Assembly (NCBI GenBank): GCA_037178675.1
Contig: JAYMGJ010000375.1
Coordinates: 27,093-91,092 of the forward strand
DNA: 64,000 bases
DNA from: Scleroderma bovista
Taxonomy: Eukaryota > Basidiomycota > Agaricomycetes > Boletales > Sclerodermataceae
Reading direction: 5' to 3'
Positions 1 to 12,401 of this stretch are shown here, in pieces (position 1 is the first letter of the stretch; the number at the start of each line of letters is the position of its first letter). A program made the translations under genes and the position numbers. The notes beneath the pieces were generated by a model that did not search any database, was not told the origin of the DNA, and saw nothing but the letters and a program-made list of their open reading frames with translations.

Positions 1-897
1 GTCTTCGTGACCAGGGTCTACTACTATAATTCCGATGAAACGGTTGTGGAGCTTCCTGAGGAGGCCTTAGAGTTCCCTTCTCTGAAGCGCGCTAGCATCT
101 CATGCTCTCTTAGCATTGTATACCCAAGTTTCCTTTCCTCAACATGCGATTGAACCCCCTGGAAGATTCGTCCCAGGTATAGGGTGTGCAATGGAATCAT
201 GCAGCACGAGACTCGAAATCTCAGCGTGGATCAGCAACCAAACAGTTTCCAATTTCCAGTTCTCAAAACTCTCATCCTCTGTGTTCAGCAGAACGAAAGC
301 GTTAATGCAGGCCATCGTTGCGCCGAATTTGGAGCACTTCGAGTACCAGCCCTCGTTTTCCAGGCGGATTCGCCTTCTATTGTCTTTGACGGTCTCGGAC
401 CCTAAATTCGCCAGAGTTCACCGCATCTCTTTCTTTAATTTCATCGAGATCCAACATCTCCTCGATCATGACCATAGTGCTTTGCCTTCCCTAATATACG
501 CCATGTGGAACTTTCGCTGCAAGACCTGGATGGCCTCTTTGTGCCAGTTCCTCCGTACATGGCTGAGTCGACACACAGCTGCCAGTATCTTATCGACCTC
601 TGGAAGGACCTTCAGAGCTTGACTCTCCATGGACCAAGTGACGATTGGGTTCAAAGGCTTGATCAACTCTCTGGGTGGCTCATGCAGCGACGGAAGTCAA
701 ACTTACCTTTATTGCGCATCACGATAACTGATCTTGGTCGCTTCGGTTCTACCGCCAATCTCGTCGAATATTTCCTGTACCTCCATAATTGCTTGCAAGG
801 CCATTGCATTCTAAAGTGTAACATCCCCGCCGATCGGTGGAGCTATGTCTCTCGGAATGCAGAGTCCTTCTTTAGGGTGGTGAGTACCTTGTGTCTG
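1..897 (+). pseudogene. F-box/LRR-like protein remnant (3' part)
   Basis: Frame 1 opens at the window edge with leucine-rich text (VELPEEALEFPSLKRASIS) and meets a stop near 154. It resumes around FPVLKTLIL (about 265) and then has to change to frame 2 (APNLEHFEY, about 325 to 500) and back to frame 1 (505-909, QSLTLHGPSDDW). Phrases of this kind are typical of the large basidiomycete F-box/leucine-rich-repeat families. The frame changes are not explained by clear introns, so I read it as a decayed or truncated copy. The last usable donor may be at about 880 (GTGAGT). The family is inferred from style only, and the 5' end is outside the window. Confidence 0.4.
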
Positions 898-909
898 TCC
901 AAGTTATAA

Positions 910-1483
910 CCAAGTTCATGTTTCCTCCATTATTCTCGTTTTGGCGTTAACTTGAAGGCACATAAAGCGATTTTACTGTGACCTTCCTGGTAGACCTTGT
1001 TGCTAGTATTGAGGTCGTAAGGCATATTATGGTACAGTAATGTCCTTAGTCTGTGGCTACACGTTTGCTATCGATGAGTGGGGTTTCACCGGAGGCGAGC
1101 CTATCTGAGGAGCGCCGTACATAGTAATCTACGATGCTCCATTTACCAGCAAAGCGTTTTGCTGGGAAACGGTGGACGTTCATTCCCAATCATACTCCAA
1201 ACCCATGATAATTGACATCCAACCTGAACATGGGAGAAACTGGACCAGATCTGGACATCAAACGTTCGAGTTAACGTGGAAATCCGTGTTCTATTGCAAT
1301 TGATAGGTATACAAAAATGAGTGTGGCTAGTACTACAACAGGCGTAGACGTGCTTTGTCGTTAAAAAGAAAAAGAAAGGCAGAAAAAGTTAGTTCGAAAG
1401 GGTCGAAAGTACTGGTATCAATATAGAAAGGAATGCATAAAAAAAGGTATGCAGATGATGATGATGAAAATGATGCAAATATA
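910..1483. other. Intergenic, no gene seen
   Basis: There is no convincing frame or RNA gene here. It lies downstream of the LRR remnant and downstream of the minus-strand STE6 gene, so it should hold the STE6 3' UTR. Confidence 0.5.
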
Positions 1484-4400
1484 TCACTGCCCAACCCACT
1501 CCCCCCCGTTCGCAAGCTCCGCAAATACCCCCTTGCGGGACACAAGCTGCTCCCAGGGGCCCTCCTCAACCACAACGCCATCGCGCAGGACCACGATTCG
1601 ATCACACATCTTCATTACGGGCACCTGGTGTGTAATCATCACCGTCGTCCGACCGACCTTGGCATGCTGCAGTGTCTCCAGCACAGCAGCCTGGTTCGCG
1701 CCATCCAATGCGGATGTGCACTCATCCAGGACAAGCACCGTCGACGGCCGCGCGAGCGCACGCGCGATCTGGACCCGCTGCGCCTGACCACCGGACAGAA
1801 GCGACCCGTTCTCCCCGACGGTTGTGTCATACCCTTGCGGCAAGCCCAGCACGAACTCGTGCACGTTGGCTGCGCGCGCGGCACGCTCGACATCCACGTC
1901 CGATATTGATGTCGCTCCGTACGCAATGTTCTCCCGGATGCTTCCATCGAACAGATTCGGCTGCTGGCTGACGACCGCGACGTGCTCCCGAAGATGGTGG
2001 ACATCTGTACTGCGCAAATTGATCCCACCAAGGGTGACTGTGCCCGATGAGGGCTCGTACAAACGCTGCAGCAGTGCAGCGACTGTCGACTTGCCACAAC
2101 CCGACGTTCCGACGAGTGCAACGCACTCGCCCTCTCGTACTGACATGGTCAGTCCGCGCAACACGGGCTCGTCGCTGCGCGTGGGGTAAGCGAAAGTGAC
2201 ATCTTTGAGGACGAGGTCGCCACCAAGTGGGGAGGGTCGCAGCATTCCTTGGGCCTCGCTTGTCTCGTCGGTGCGCAGCTGGACGAGGGAATACAGGTCC
2301 GTCGTAGCCTGAACAGACTTGGCGATCTTATGCGTGAAGGCCATAAGCTGGCTGCCAATCGTAACAGTGAACACTACGAGGTTGAGGACCTGGACCATCT
2401 GGAGGTACGTGTACGTCCCACGAGCGATAAGTACCGCGCCGACGTAGAAGAGAAGTGCTTCTGCGAAGTAGATGAGTGCCGATGCTACGCCGTATGTGCA
2501 CCCCTCGACAAATGCGCCTCGGATGCCAGTCGCAAGACACGCCGAAGTGGCACGATCGAACTGTTCCTGCAAAACAGGCTCGAGCGACATCGCACGAATA
2601 CTGCGCACGTTCAAAATCGACTGCATCTAAGATTAGCATGCCATCTCGTACACAACGAGGAAAAAACACATACCTCGTAATAAACCCTCGCGACCTCCTC
2701 GCGTGCACGCTTGTTTCGGACCTCGCATCGTCCCACGAGCCCCGTTTGCACACCCATTACGGCCACAAACACCGGCCCGATCGCGACGCCAACAAGGGTG
2801 AGCTGCCAACCCCACACCATCGCCCACAAAAGCCCAAGCCCCATCATCGCAAACACAACAACACACTGACCCAACACGACAGCGACGAGAGTGCGTGCGT
2901 CGTCTGCGTCCTTGACGAGTGTTTGTGCAAGTGCGGGGGGAGCATGTGCGGGAGCATCGAACCATGCCTTGTCCTGTCGAAGCACACGTGCATACGCTGT
3001 GTCCCGCAGACACGTGACCCATCGAATTGCAGACACTTCCATGAGTACGTATTTCGCGCCAAGCAACAACCCGTCGAGGGCGGCGATGCCTAGCACAAGG
3101 CCGCCGTACTGGTTGATGATACTGTTCGAAGGATCCGCGGAAACCTCGAACATGAGTCGCGAGAGGAGGAAAGAGAACACAGGCGTCATGGCTCCGCTAA
3201 GGAGACACACGATGAGACCAATGAGGAGCAATGGTTTGCTCGGAATAGTGGGCCATACGAGGCGCAGCGTCTCGATTAGGCCTGGAAGGGGACGTCCTGC
3301 ATCTTGTGCTTCGACCGCTTGGTGGTTGGCCTTGGATCGTGGTGCAGGAGGCAAAACTGGGATCTCGGTGTGTGCAGCCCGGCGCACGGCCCTTCGCTCC
3401 CCACGACGCCCTGCAGCCTGTTGTGCACTCCGTCGTAGTGCCTCCTTGTCTTTTTCGAATTCATCGTCGTCCTCGACCATCGGGGGCGAGGAAGTATCGG
3501 GAGTAGGGATTGCTGTAAATGTTGGCGATGTTGGCGTGAATTGCAAGCTGAGCCTGCGTCCATCATATGCACGAGGCGGAAACGTCGGGGAGGGGATGAT
3601 AATGGACATACTTGAGGTACGCCTCACGCGAGGCCCGGTAGGCTGCGTAACGGAGTGCGTAGGGAGAGGTGGAAGAGGCGGATGTGCTGAGCCAGCGCTA
3701 TTGGCTGCGCGTGTGAGCTCTGCAACAACGTCGAGCATCCATCCGCCAAGCGCCAATGTGACGGGCCTAACGCCCGCCAACGTCGGAGCGAGACTCAAGT
3801 GTCGATCTGCTTTGGCTTCATCCGCACGCTCACGCTCCTCCTGCTCGGCCAGGATATCCCCAACGTCTTCATAAACTGGCAGGGTGCTCGTCCCAGACTG
3901 GGCATCATTGTCGAGGTCGAGTTCGGCACCGATTTCACGAACCATACCCTCCCATACACCCCCTGCGTACTCCAAATCGCCCCTGAAACCTTGCTCAACA
4001 ATATGTCCCGCACGCATGACATACACAAAGTCGCTCCGGCCTACGCTGGAGAGGTCATGCGTGATCACGATCGTGGTTTTGTGTGTACGTGCACGCCATG
4101 CGAGAAGGGCGGTAGTTGTGAGGAGGCGAGTTGCTGGGTCGAGCGCGGATGTTGATTCATCTATGGCCGTGTCAGTTTTCGGTGTAAACAAACAGAAGGA
4201 AAGAGAACTGACCGAGAATAAGAACTTCGGGATCACGGATTCGGGCACGGGCAAGTGCGAGTCGTTGGCGCATTCCCCCGCTCAGTGTAATACCACCATC
4301 CTGCTCCTCAGCCCCACCGCTGCCAGAAAGAACAGTATCATAGCCCACATCGAGGCCATTCACCCATCCCTCGAGCATTGCAATCCGACAAGCTTCGCGT

Positions 4401-6091
4401 ACTTCCTCGCGTGATACATCTTCGACATGTCGACCGCTCCCGACAACGCCGAGCGCCACGTTCCAGTGTACACTTCCTCGAAAAACTTGTGCACCCTGGC
4501 CCGCAGAGCCCTGCACGACGCCTGCGACGTGGCGGCGCACCCAGGTCGGGTCGAGGTATCGTATGTCCTGTTCATCGAGGAGCAGATTTCCGTTTCCTTC
4601 GCTGGGTAGAGCGTACTGCCCAAGAAGGAGGGCACCTATGGTGGATTTGCCACATCCCGATGGGCCGACGATGTATGTCGTTTCGCGAGCGGGGAGATAC
4701 ATGTTGACGCCGCTTAGGACAGGTGTGTCAGGGCGAGTTGGATAGGAGAATGTGATATTAGTAAGGCAAAGGTCACCCGTGAAACGGGCTGGTGTGATTC
4801 GCCGGAGAATTTGGGATTTATGAGGTTGAGCGCTTGAGGCCTCGGAGTCATCGCGTGTGGACGTGTGTGGGGGAGTCGAGGACACGATGAGAGATGCGAG
4901 TTCGGCAGCTGCGATTTTTCCTTTGGCGAGCACGACAAGGAGTGGCACTGCCATTTGGAGGTTACTCGTAGCTATGAGACACGCCCAGAAGACGCTCATG
5001 ACGCCTCCAGGCTGGATCTTGCCCTGGCGCACGAGATGTGCGCCGAACCAGAATCCTTCGACGAACATGGCCATCGTGACGAACTGGGATGCCCCAGTAG
5101 TAGCACCCCATATGGCGGGGAGTGCTGGCAGGGCGGCAGGGATGCGCGCGAGGAGAGAGGATTCGTGGGATTCCGCGTTGGAGGCTTTGAGCGCGCCGAT
5201 GTTAGCGGCTGCGCGTGAAACAAGGGATGCAGCACGCGCAAGGAGGTTACGTTCATGGGCAAGGCGAGGACCCGCAAGTGCCTGGGAGAATCCCTGGACA
5301 AAGATGAGAATGGGCAAGGCAGAAAGGATAACGAGGGTGAGCAGTGGGCCCCAGTAGAAGGCCAGCGCGAGAGAGGTAAGTGTCGTGGTGAGGTACTGCA
5401 AGAGCTGGCCAGACACGAGCGAGGATGCTGCCCTTACGTCATCTGTTTCCCTGTGATGTATGCGTGAGCGAGGAGACATTGTGTGCGTGTGGACGAGTGC
5501 TTACCTGGCGAATTTGGCCATGAGGCCGCCTGCGCCGATGGGTGCACTGGAAGAGGCATCCTGCACACCAGGTGCGGGGGACGCATCATCAGCGCCCATA
5601 CGTCGGTCAAACCATTCCATCTGCATATGTACGACGGCACGGTAGACCTGTCTCCTGAGTTCGACGACGTTGTGCTCGCCGGTCCATATCCAGAGGCTGC
5701 TGGTCACGCTACTCATGATGAGTGCGGCGAAGCCGAGGGCAACCAGCTCAATGGCTGCAAGGCCGACACCGTGGAGAAGGTCGTCTTTTGCAGATTGGGG
5801 TGGGTTGGGAGTGAGTGGGAAGGCGGCAAAGGCGTTGAAAGAGCGTCCGACAACGTAGGTCATGAAAGGTGCGATGCCCCCTGCTGCGATAGAGGATGCA
5901 ACGGCGGGCGCGAGCAGGACGAGTTTTCGGCGGGGTGTAAGAAAGGAAAAGAGCAGTTTGATAGAAGGCTGAGGTGCTTCTGTTGGGTGGACATCGGGTG
6001 AATGGGTTGGTTCATGTTTGATGTCGATGTGGGTGCTGGACGAGCTCAGCGATGCGGTATCGCTCTCGCGTAATGGGTCGTGGTTGCTCAT
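1484..6091 (-). CDS. STE6: STE6-like ABC transporter (a-factor-type pheromone exporter)
   Basis: Full-length ABCB exporter: two transmembrane domains and two ATPase domains in one chain. Four exons join cleanly as complement(1484-2626, 2674-4160, 4213-5450, 5505-6091), 4455 nt and 1484 residues. The introns are 47-54 nt with GT/AG ends. NBD1 has Walker A GPSGCGKS (about 460), signature LSGGMRQR and Walker B ending LDES; the second intron splits that Walker B codon. NBD2 has GTSGCGKS (about 1276), LSGGQAQR and LDECTSALD. A long charged linker separates the halves. The stretch around NVRSIRAMSLE resembles basidiomycete Ste6 rather than general drug pumps. In this family the protein exports the farnesylated mating pheromone across the plasma membrane. 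It appears intact. A generic multidrug ABCB exporter is the alternative. Confidence 0.85.
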
Positions 6092-6816
6092 CGCGCGATG
6101 AAGGAAAGAGAGGAGGAGGAGAACAGTGAGTCCAGCTGCGATAGCCCATTTTGTTGTGTGGCTGGATGCGGAATCGACTCTATTGTCTGGGACGAGGACA
6201 ATAAGATCGACACGATTATGTAAACATTACATTGTCTTGATTAGGTAATCAACCTTGGACAATAGCATTCCCACGCTTATCCCACAAATGTCTTTGTCTC
6301 TCCGTACAACCCAGTAGTCGGAGAGGGAACGATTGTCTTCCATCGAATCTTTGGTATGCCTTGGGAGACTACAACCCAGTTGTCCGTCGTTTCTGGCTCA
6401 TCCTCAACCATGTTTCTACTCGTGCAGAATATTTCGGTTGTAAGTTCAGCCGTTTATGAGGTGACTCATGTTTGCTGCTTGTACTTCAAACAAAAGAGCG
6501 TTTAGACAAAGAAAAAAGAGATTACGCTAGTTAATCCACGAGGTCCATGGATGCCGGACACGCGGGGTTGGTTGCGGTATGTGGATGCGGACTACCAAGT
6601 AGACCGTGTGCGTGATGGCTCAGCCACACAATTTCCTTCCCCCTGGTTGCATATCACATTCAGTTTCAGGCCGTCAGGCAACGAGAACATTGTGCCTATA
6701 TGGTAGCCCACAATGTGCATCCAAGTGCGCGAAGTTGGTTGCGAATTTAGGCGGATGCCATCTTTACATGTTGCCCAGAGGCCGTAATGGTTTCTCCGTG
6801 AAAGTGACTGTTCCAG
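6092..6816. other. Intergenic between STE6 and the urease relic
   Basis: This is upstream of the STE6 start, so its promoter should lie here. I saw no reading frame that resembles the beta-like part of fungal urease, although that region should precede the urease relic. It has either decayed beyond recognition or been deleted. Confidence 0.4.
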
Positions 6817-8960
6817 GTGGTTTATAGTGACGAGATCAAGTTTGGTGGAGGTAATTCGAAGTGGTTGTGTCCTTCCCTGTCACGGTGTTCATGGTCCCTC
6901 CAGGTAAAACCATCTGAGATGGGATGGGCCAGGCGACTGGCTGGAGCTCGAAGAACTCGAAAGATTGCCAAGGAGCCCTCGATCTCGCCATCACCAATGC
7001 CGTCGTCGTGGACTGGACTGGAATCTATAAGGCGCATGTATTCCTGTCATTCTTCACACAACACACTTGACGGCCTACCGCAGGCAGACATTGGCGTTTG
7101 GTGTCATCGTCGGCATCGGAAAAGCTGGTAACCCGGATGATATGGATCGCGTCTATTCCTGCTTGGCCAAAGTAGGCGCCTCCACTGAGGTCATCACCAG
7201 CGAAAAGCTAATCATTACCGTAGGTGCCATTGACGCACATGTCCACTACATTTGTCCACAGCTTGTCCCCGAAGCCCTCACGGTTGGTACGACGACAATG
7301 ATCAAAAGAGGGACAGGTCCCAGCACGAGAACCAACGCAACGACGTGCACGTCAAGTCCATTTATATCCAGCATATGCTGGCTGCGACAGATGGTCTACC
7401 CATGAATTTTGCGTTTACGGGAAAGGGAAATGTCTCGGAAATGGCGGCGATGAAAGAGGTCGTTGAAGTTGATGCGGCGGGCTTCAAGTTGCATGAAGAT
7501 TCGGGGAGCACACCCGCTGTGATCTCGAGATGTTTGGATGTGGCGAATATTTACGATGTACAGGTGGGTGCGTTGTGTTGTCGGATCGATCGTGAACTTT
7601 AAGCATGTTAACACGGATACACTTAACGAGAGTGGGTTCGTAGAGAGTGGGTCGTCGTACTTTCTACTTCTTTATTGTGTCTCAAGATGTCAGGATGTAC
7701 CATCCACATTTACCACACGGAGGGGGCCGGTGGGTGCATACCTCAATTGCATGGTCGCCATTTCTGACTTCTGCAAACATCAGGTGGTGGTCACGCGCCT
7801 GCTATCATCGTCGCCTGTGGCCTTGAGAGGGTGCTCCCATCCTCAACAAGTACTACCCGCCCTTACGCTACCAACACCCTTGATGAGCACCACGATGTAA
7901 GTGCTGTGTCCCTGTACCAACCCATCATCCTCCTCATTCCCGTCCAAAAGATGCTCACGGCTGCCACCATCTCGACAAGAACATCTAAGAAGGCCCCGCC
8001 TTCGCCAATTCGCGTATCCGCGCCGAGATAATTGCAGCAGAAGACGTGCTCCACGGTATAGGCGCGATATCGATGATTAACTCGGACTCACAGGCGATGG
8101 GTCGTGTCGGGGAGGTCGTCGCGCGGACGTGGCGCACTGCGAGCAAGATGGCGACGCGTAGGGGACCGCTGGAGGATCTTGGTGATCCGGCGAAGTGAAG
8201 AGGTACATTGCCAAGTCTATGATTAATCCGTAAGTTGACCATTTACTCGTTTCTTGGTGCCTGGATGCATTAGACTTAACATGTATACGTCAGCGCTATC
8301 ACGCACGGCATCAGCACGTACGTCGGCTCAGTTAAAGTAGGCAAGCTCGCAGACCTCGTGCTGTGGAAACCTGAAAACTTCAGTGCAGAACCAGAGATGG
8401 TCCTCAAATCTGGCGTCATCATATGGGCATAGGTGCTTTTGTCCTTTCCTTTGAACCCATATGCACCTTTCGAGGGAGCTTCCTTTTCTCGTTTGTCACG
8501 TTGGTGGCGTGTATTACGGGCGGGTATGAAGGTGGATCAGACGGAGGGCATGGCGTGCACTGACCATAATATCCTTTTCCACATGTACTCCCGTGTGCAT
8601 TTAATCGCTCACATCCTCCTGTCTCAGATGGGTGACGCCAACGCCTCCATCCCGACCGTCCAACCTGCCTACGGCTGCCCAATGTGGGGCTCCCTACCTG
8701 GATCGGCCACACGCAGTTCGTACGCCTTCGTCTCCAAACACGCGTTCGACAAGAACATTGCGGCGCTGTACGGCCTGTCAAAGAACACGGCACCCGTCAC
8801 GGGCTGTCGGGCGGTGACTAAGTGAAGTGGAACGATGCGTTGCCCAAGATGTCGGTCGATCCTGAGAGCTACGAGGTCTATGAGTGGGGAGAGGCAACGC
8901 CACTATTCCGGCGTGGATTATATAAGCGGGAAAATGTGGTCAATCAGTGTATCGAGGGAA
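6817..8960 (+). pseudogene. URE1: Urease (alpha-subunit-like part), decayed
   Basis: The nickel urease of fungi hydrolyses urea to ammonia and carbamate. Pieces of its alpha-like region occur in the right order but in shifting frames: DEIKFGGG (about 6830), a dimetal-site block [13 protein letters not shown] (about 7228), a [13 protein letters not shown] block (7315), [12 protein letters not shown] (7396), AGFKLHEDSGSTP (7477), NTDTLNESGFVE (7610), HLDKNI and [19 protein letters not shown] (about 7970-8120), [13 protein letters not shown] (8341) and GDANASIPTVQPAYG (8630) to SVDPESYEV near 8870. Short introns survive (for example before 7080 and 7565). At least one frameshift (about 7350), further frame changes and missing segments break it. 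No single product can be read. Confidence 0.88.
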
Positions 8961-10981
8961 TCTGGCGGTAGAATGGTATCATAGCAGAGTATAAAATGTC
9001 CATTAGGCTTGAATATGTATCTAGAAGGTGTAGGTATGAATAAAAATGAGAGAACATGAAAGGAGCCCACAAGTCAAAAGCTGTCAGTCACAAGCCCCTG
9101 TATACTCACCATCAATTGCATCTGATACCTCTGTTCGTGCAATTCAACTCAGTGTGTGAATCTTAGTGAACTGCACTGGTCTACCCGTGGGTGTCTACAG
9201 TCAACCCGGACCTGACCTGCGACCAACCCATACCCATAATACTGAGCCCAGCCTACTAGGTACATATAACAAAGGGTCTCAAGGATAGACCCAGTGCAGG
9301 TACACCCTGGAAGGGTATCAACATTGTTTGTATCATTGTAGCAGATAAAAATTTAGTATTAGATGTATATATACACATGATATCTACAGAGGTACAGCTA
9401 TTAGCTATGTGTGTGTTGTCATTGTGATTGTCAGAGGGGTGGTGATCATGGTACTCGTCGAGGTGCGTGTGTGCCACAGCATGCATGGTCAGCGTGAGGG
9501 AGATAATGGAGAGGTGGTGATCGCAGGGCAAGCTAGCAGCACAGGCAGCGGCAGCGTTGTTCATTGCCGTCTGGTGGTGGGATCACATTGGTGGTGGATA
9601 TGGTTGACGTTGACAGTCGTAGTGATCATTGCATTGGTGGTCGTCGTGTTGGTGGTGGTGGCGGTGATGGTTGGTGTTGGCTTGTTTGTGAAAGTAACCA
9701 ATCAAATGTTTCGTATGGCGTGTAGTGGGATGTGAGGCCTTGAGGACGTGGAGTACATGACGGATCGGGTAGGGTGAGAGCTTGAGTTTGTCTGAGCCAA
9801 CCTGTTCCTTCTGTGGACGCGAGCACTTTCAGCTTGGATTCCACCAGAAACACCGTGACGACATTGCATTGTAGCATTCATGTGATGTGTCAATGACATG
9901 CTCATTTTGCTTATATAATCCCTAAACATGTCTTCCAGCCTGCATTCACCTTTGCATTCGCTGGAGGCACGACACTCACCCAAATGATCATCTAAGTAGG
10001 TAAATACGTGTTTTTTCTACCTGTGGTTGTATTGTCCAAGAGCTTTTTCTATTTAACCAGCAAGAATCATGTGTTTTGTACCTAAACTGGGCTAAAATCA
10101 AAACTTCAGTGGGATTTCTTTCGTAGAATACAATGAGAGTAAAAAATAAGTGCCACTCTTCCCCCAAAAGTTGTTCTCAAAATGTTGTGCTGAGTGTGTA
10201 GCACAGTGAACCACCTTTTCAGCCACATCTCTGCATAAGACATGCACAAGCAAAGTTGAAATTTTGTAGGGCATTGCCTCTCCCCACTATGAGGATGGGG
10301 TACTTGCAAACGTGGAGCCGGTGCAGGAGGCTCTGCCTGCAAGGGAGTATAACTTTTTCTGAACTCTGGTTGGATCCAGAAAGTGACCTTATCACCTCGT
10401 TTACACAGTCACTTGGGTTGGTGGAAAATGCATGATTTTTCCCCACTGATCCACAATTTCGACGACTGCCTAAGCTCTCCATTGACTCTATTAGATAGTT
10501 GTGTGGCACCTACTCACTGTGGGAAGTAAAGTCACTGGTATTCAGTGATTGAATCACCACTTATCAATGTTGACTGCAGTACATATCAGTAATGAAGCAC
10601 TGAAAATCAGCATCCCTGGATGTCATTCAGCATCTGAGTCAGTGTCCAAGGCACTGCTTTTGAGTGTCTTGGCCAGTTATTATCAGATGCATTAGCACTA
10701 CTTTTCAGTGTAGAAGTTACTCAATCCAGCCAGATGCCATTGGTTTTCATCAGGGAACTTATCAGCCATTCTCATCAGCAAAAGTGGCCAAGGAGAGCTG
10801 ACCACCATCTTGCCAGGCTGGCACCCCTAGGACCCTGACTCCTCAAGCCCTTGGCCTCAAGCCCCTCACTGCAACAATCTGCTCTGTCTCAAAGACTCCA
10901 TATACCATACTTTCACCACCTATATCCTAGTGATGAGCTCAAGAGGGTCACCCACCCTCCTGATGACCCACCTGCTGAGGC
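8961..10981. other. Intergenic; GT-rich tract at 9400-9700
   Basis: No gene was recognised. The stretch 9400-9700 is rich in GTG/GGT runs and gives open frames of low complexity that I do not treat as coding. The remainder up to the copia insertion is unremarkable. Confidence 0.4.
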
Positions 10982-10986
10982 CCTCC
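10982..10986. repeat. Target-site duplication, left (CCTCC)
   Basis: Five bases immediately before the TGTTG start of the 5' LTR. They match the five bases directly after the 3' LTR (19935-19939). Confidence 0.85.
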
Positions 10987-11571
10987 TGTTGAGAAAGTAA
11001 GTGCTTAGTCATCAACAGCATGTGACTTCTCTAGAGCCTTGACATGTGATGTGTCTGGACTCGTCAACTTCCATGTGATACTTCTGTCACATGACCGGTT
11101 ATCAAAGTACCGACTAACCGGAGTCATATCTCTTATCTATGACATCATCAAGATAAGAAGAGATAATGTTCCTTCTAGAACGTTCCTATGAGTCATGTCT
11201 AGACCATTTCTTATCTCTTATCTTACCTATGACTCACTGTGGTATTCTACGAGGTTCTACGAGTTTCCACAGGACTACTATGTTAGGAAGGTACTTATCT
11301 GCCTGTCCGTTTATGGACTCTTATGGCCACTCTACTTTACATGGTCTGTGCGCAGCTCAGACGTATAAATACCCTTATGCTTCGTTGTAGCATAGTAGGA
11401 TTTTACCCACCTGTTTTACCCTCTGTTGTTATCAACAAACTCTCAAACCACCTTCGGTTATTACTCCAAGTTAGAACTGTCTACCCAAGTGAGTTAAAGA
11501 CTTCATATCATTTGTGTAGAGCCCGCTGCGTAGTGTCCACTCTCTCCTGTTGTGGACATTGCCTCCCGTTA
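10987..11571 (+). repeat. 5' LTR of the copia element
   Basis: Starts TGTTGAGAAAG and ends CCTCCCGTTA. It does not end in the usual CA, but the target duplication and the primer site fix the boundary. It contains a TATA box at 11364. A donor-like CAA|GTGAGT lies near 11488. Confidence 0.92.
11364..11371 (+). promoter_or_regulatory. TATA box in the 5' LTR
   Basis: TATAAATA inside the LTR. The 3' LTR keeps it as CATATAAATA. This is the likely core promoter for the genomic RNA. Confidence 0.6.
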
Positions 11572-11590
11572 GGTTATGAGCCCTGTCTAG
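11572..11590 (+). promoter_or_regulatory. Primer binding site (initiator-Met half-tRNA type)
   Basis: GGTTATGAGCCC directly follows the 5' LTR. It is complementary to the anticodon stem-loop of initiator methionine tRNA (GGGCTCATAACC), not to its 3' end. Priming from a cut initiator tRNA is established for Drosophila copia and yeast Ty5. Confidence 0.75.
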
Positions 11591-11633
11591 GCGAACTCCT
11601 GTGACGTCGTTATTCTCGTTGGCCAACGAGAAG

Positions 11634-12401
11634 ATGGATAGGAACGCCGAAGACCGGTTCACTTGGAGGTTATTCCTTTGTGTCATGCAGTTTCTACTTG
11701 CCGGACGTGGTGTACAGGCTTTTCTGTACCCACATCCAGTTATCTCAGCAGAGCTTTGCTTTGCCGCTTTTTTGATTGCTTTTTTCACGTTAGTTGTTGA
11801 GATGAATCAGACTCCTGATGGACGTCGGTTCATTGTTCAGGCTAGCACTGGAGATAGGCAGGGTCGATGGACTGTAACCCTTGAGAAAGAACGATTTCTT
11901 CGTTCAAATCAGGAGTTATCAGCCATTGAGCGTCAAGCTGCGGAGGCTCGGCGTAGAATTGAAGGACCCATTGTTGTTCCAACAATGTCGGAATTTCTTG
12001 AGAGACATCTCCGCGAACAGCGAGACGAGTTTCTCTCAAGACATCCGAGAAATGGGGAATACTCACCATCTCCGAGATATTATGCTCGTCTTGCAGCTAA
12101 CGAGAGTCTTGTTCTCGATAATGATGGAATCCCCTATGGGGGAAATCCTCCTGCATATGAAAGACTTGAGCTTTCGTCGAGATCGGGTATTTCCAATAGT
12201 CGTATTGTTCAGTCTTTGCCTTCCCCTGGTCATACTAGCGGCGAGTTTATAGGCTTGACTGACAATTCTAACAGGTCCTATTCAATTCAATATCAGGTAA
12301 TTCCTTCTAGGCCACCTCCCACTTATATCGACTCTACCGCCAATCAAACACAAGATGTCATCGTCTACCCCCGTTCCCAGTCTCGACACCGTCTTAACTG
12401 A
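11634..12401 (+). CDS. Extra copia ORF 1, membrane-anchored-looking protein
   Basis: A 255-residue frame from the first ATG after the primer site. Two hydrophobic stretches near the N-terminus (around LFLCVMQFLLA and AAFLIAFFTLVV) suggest membrane insertion. A charged, coiled-coil-like middle (about 75-125) and a proline/serine-rich end follow. No family was recognised. The stop overlaps the next ORF start by 47 nt in a +1-related frame. A gene here, before gag, is not part of the standard copia plan. Confidence 0.55.
   Translation: MDRNAEDRFTWRLFLCVMQFLLAGRGVQAFLYPHPVISAELCFAAFLIAFFTLVVEMNQTPDGRRFIVQASTGDRQGRWTVTLEKERFLRSNQELSAIERQAAEARRRIEGPIVVPTMSEFLERHLREQRDEFLSRHPRNGEYSPSPRYYARLAANESLVLDNDGIPYGGNPPAYERLELSSRSGISNSRIVQSLPSPGHTSGEFIGLTDNSNRSYSIQYQVIPSRPPPTYIDSTANQTQDVIVYPRSQSRHRLN

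Noticed and set aside
4866..5357. Plus-strand frames over the STE6 exons
   Set aside because: GC-rich coding DNA gives long antisense frames. The minus-strand gene is complete.
9409..9735. Valine-rich frame
   Set aside because: A GTG/GGT low-complexity tract; not credible as a protein.
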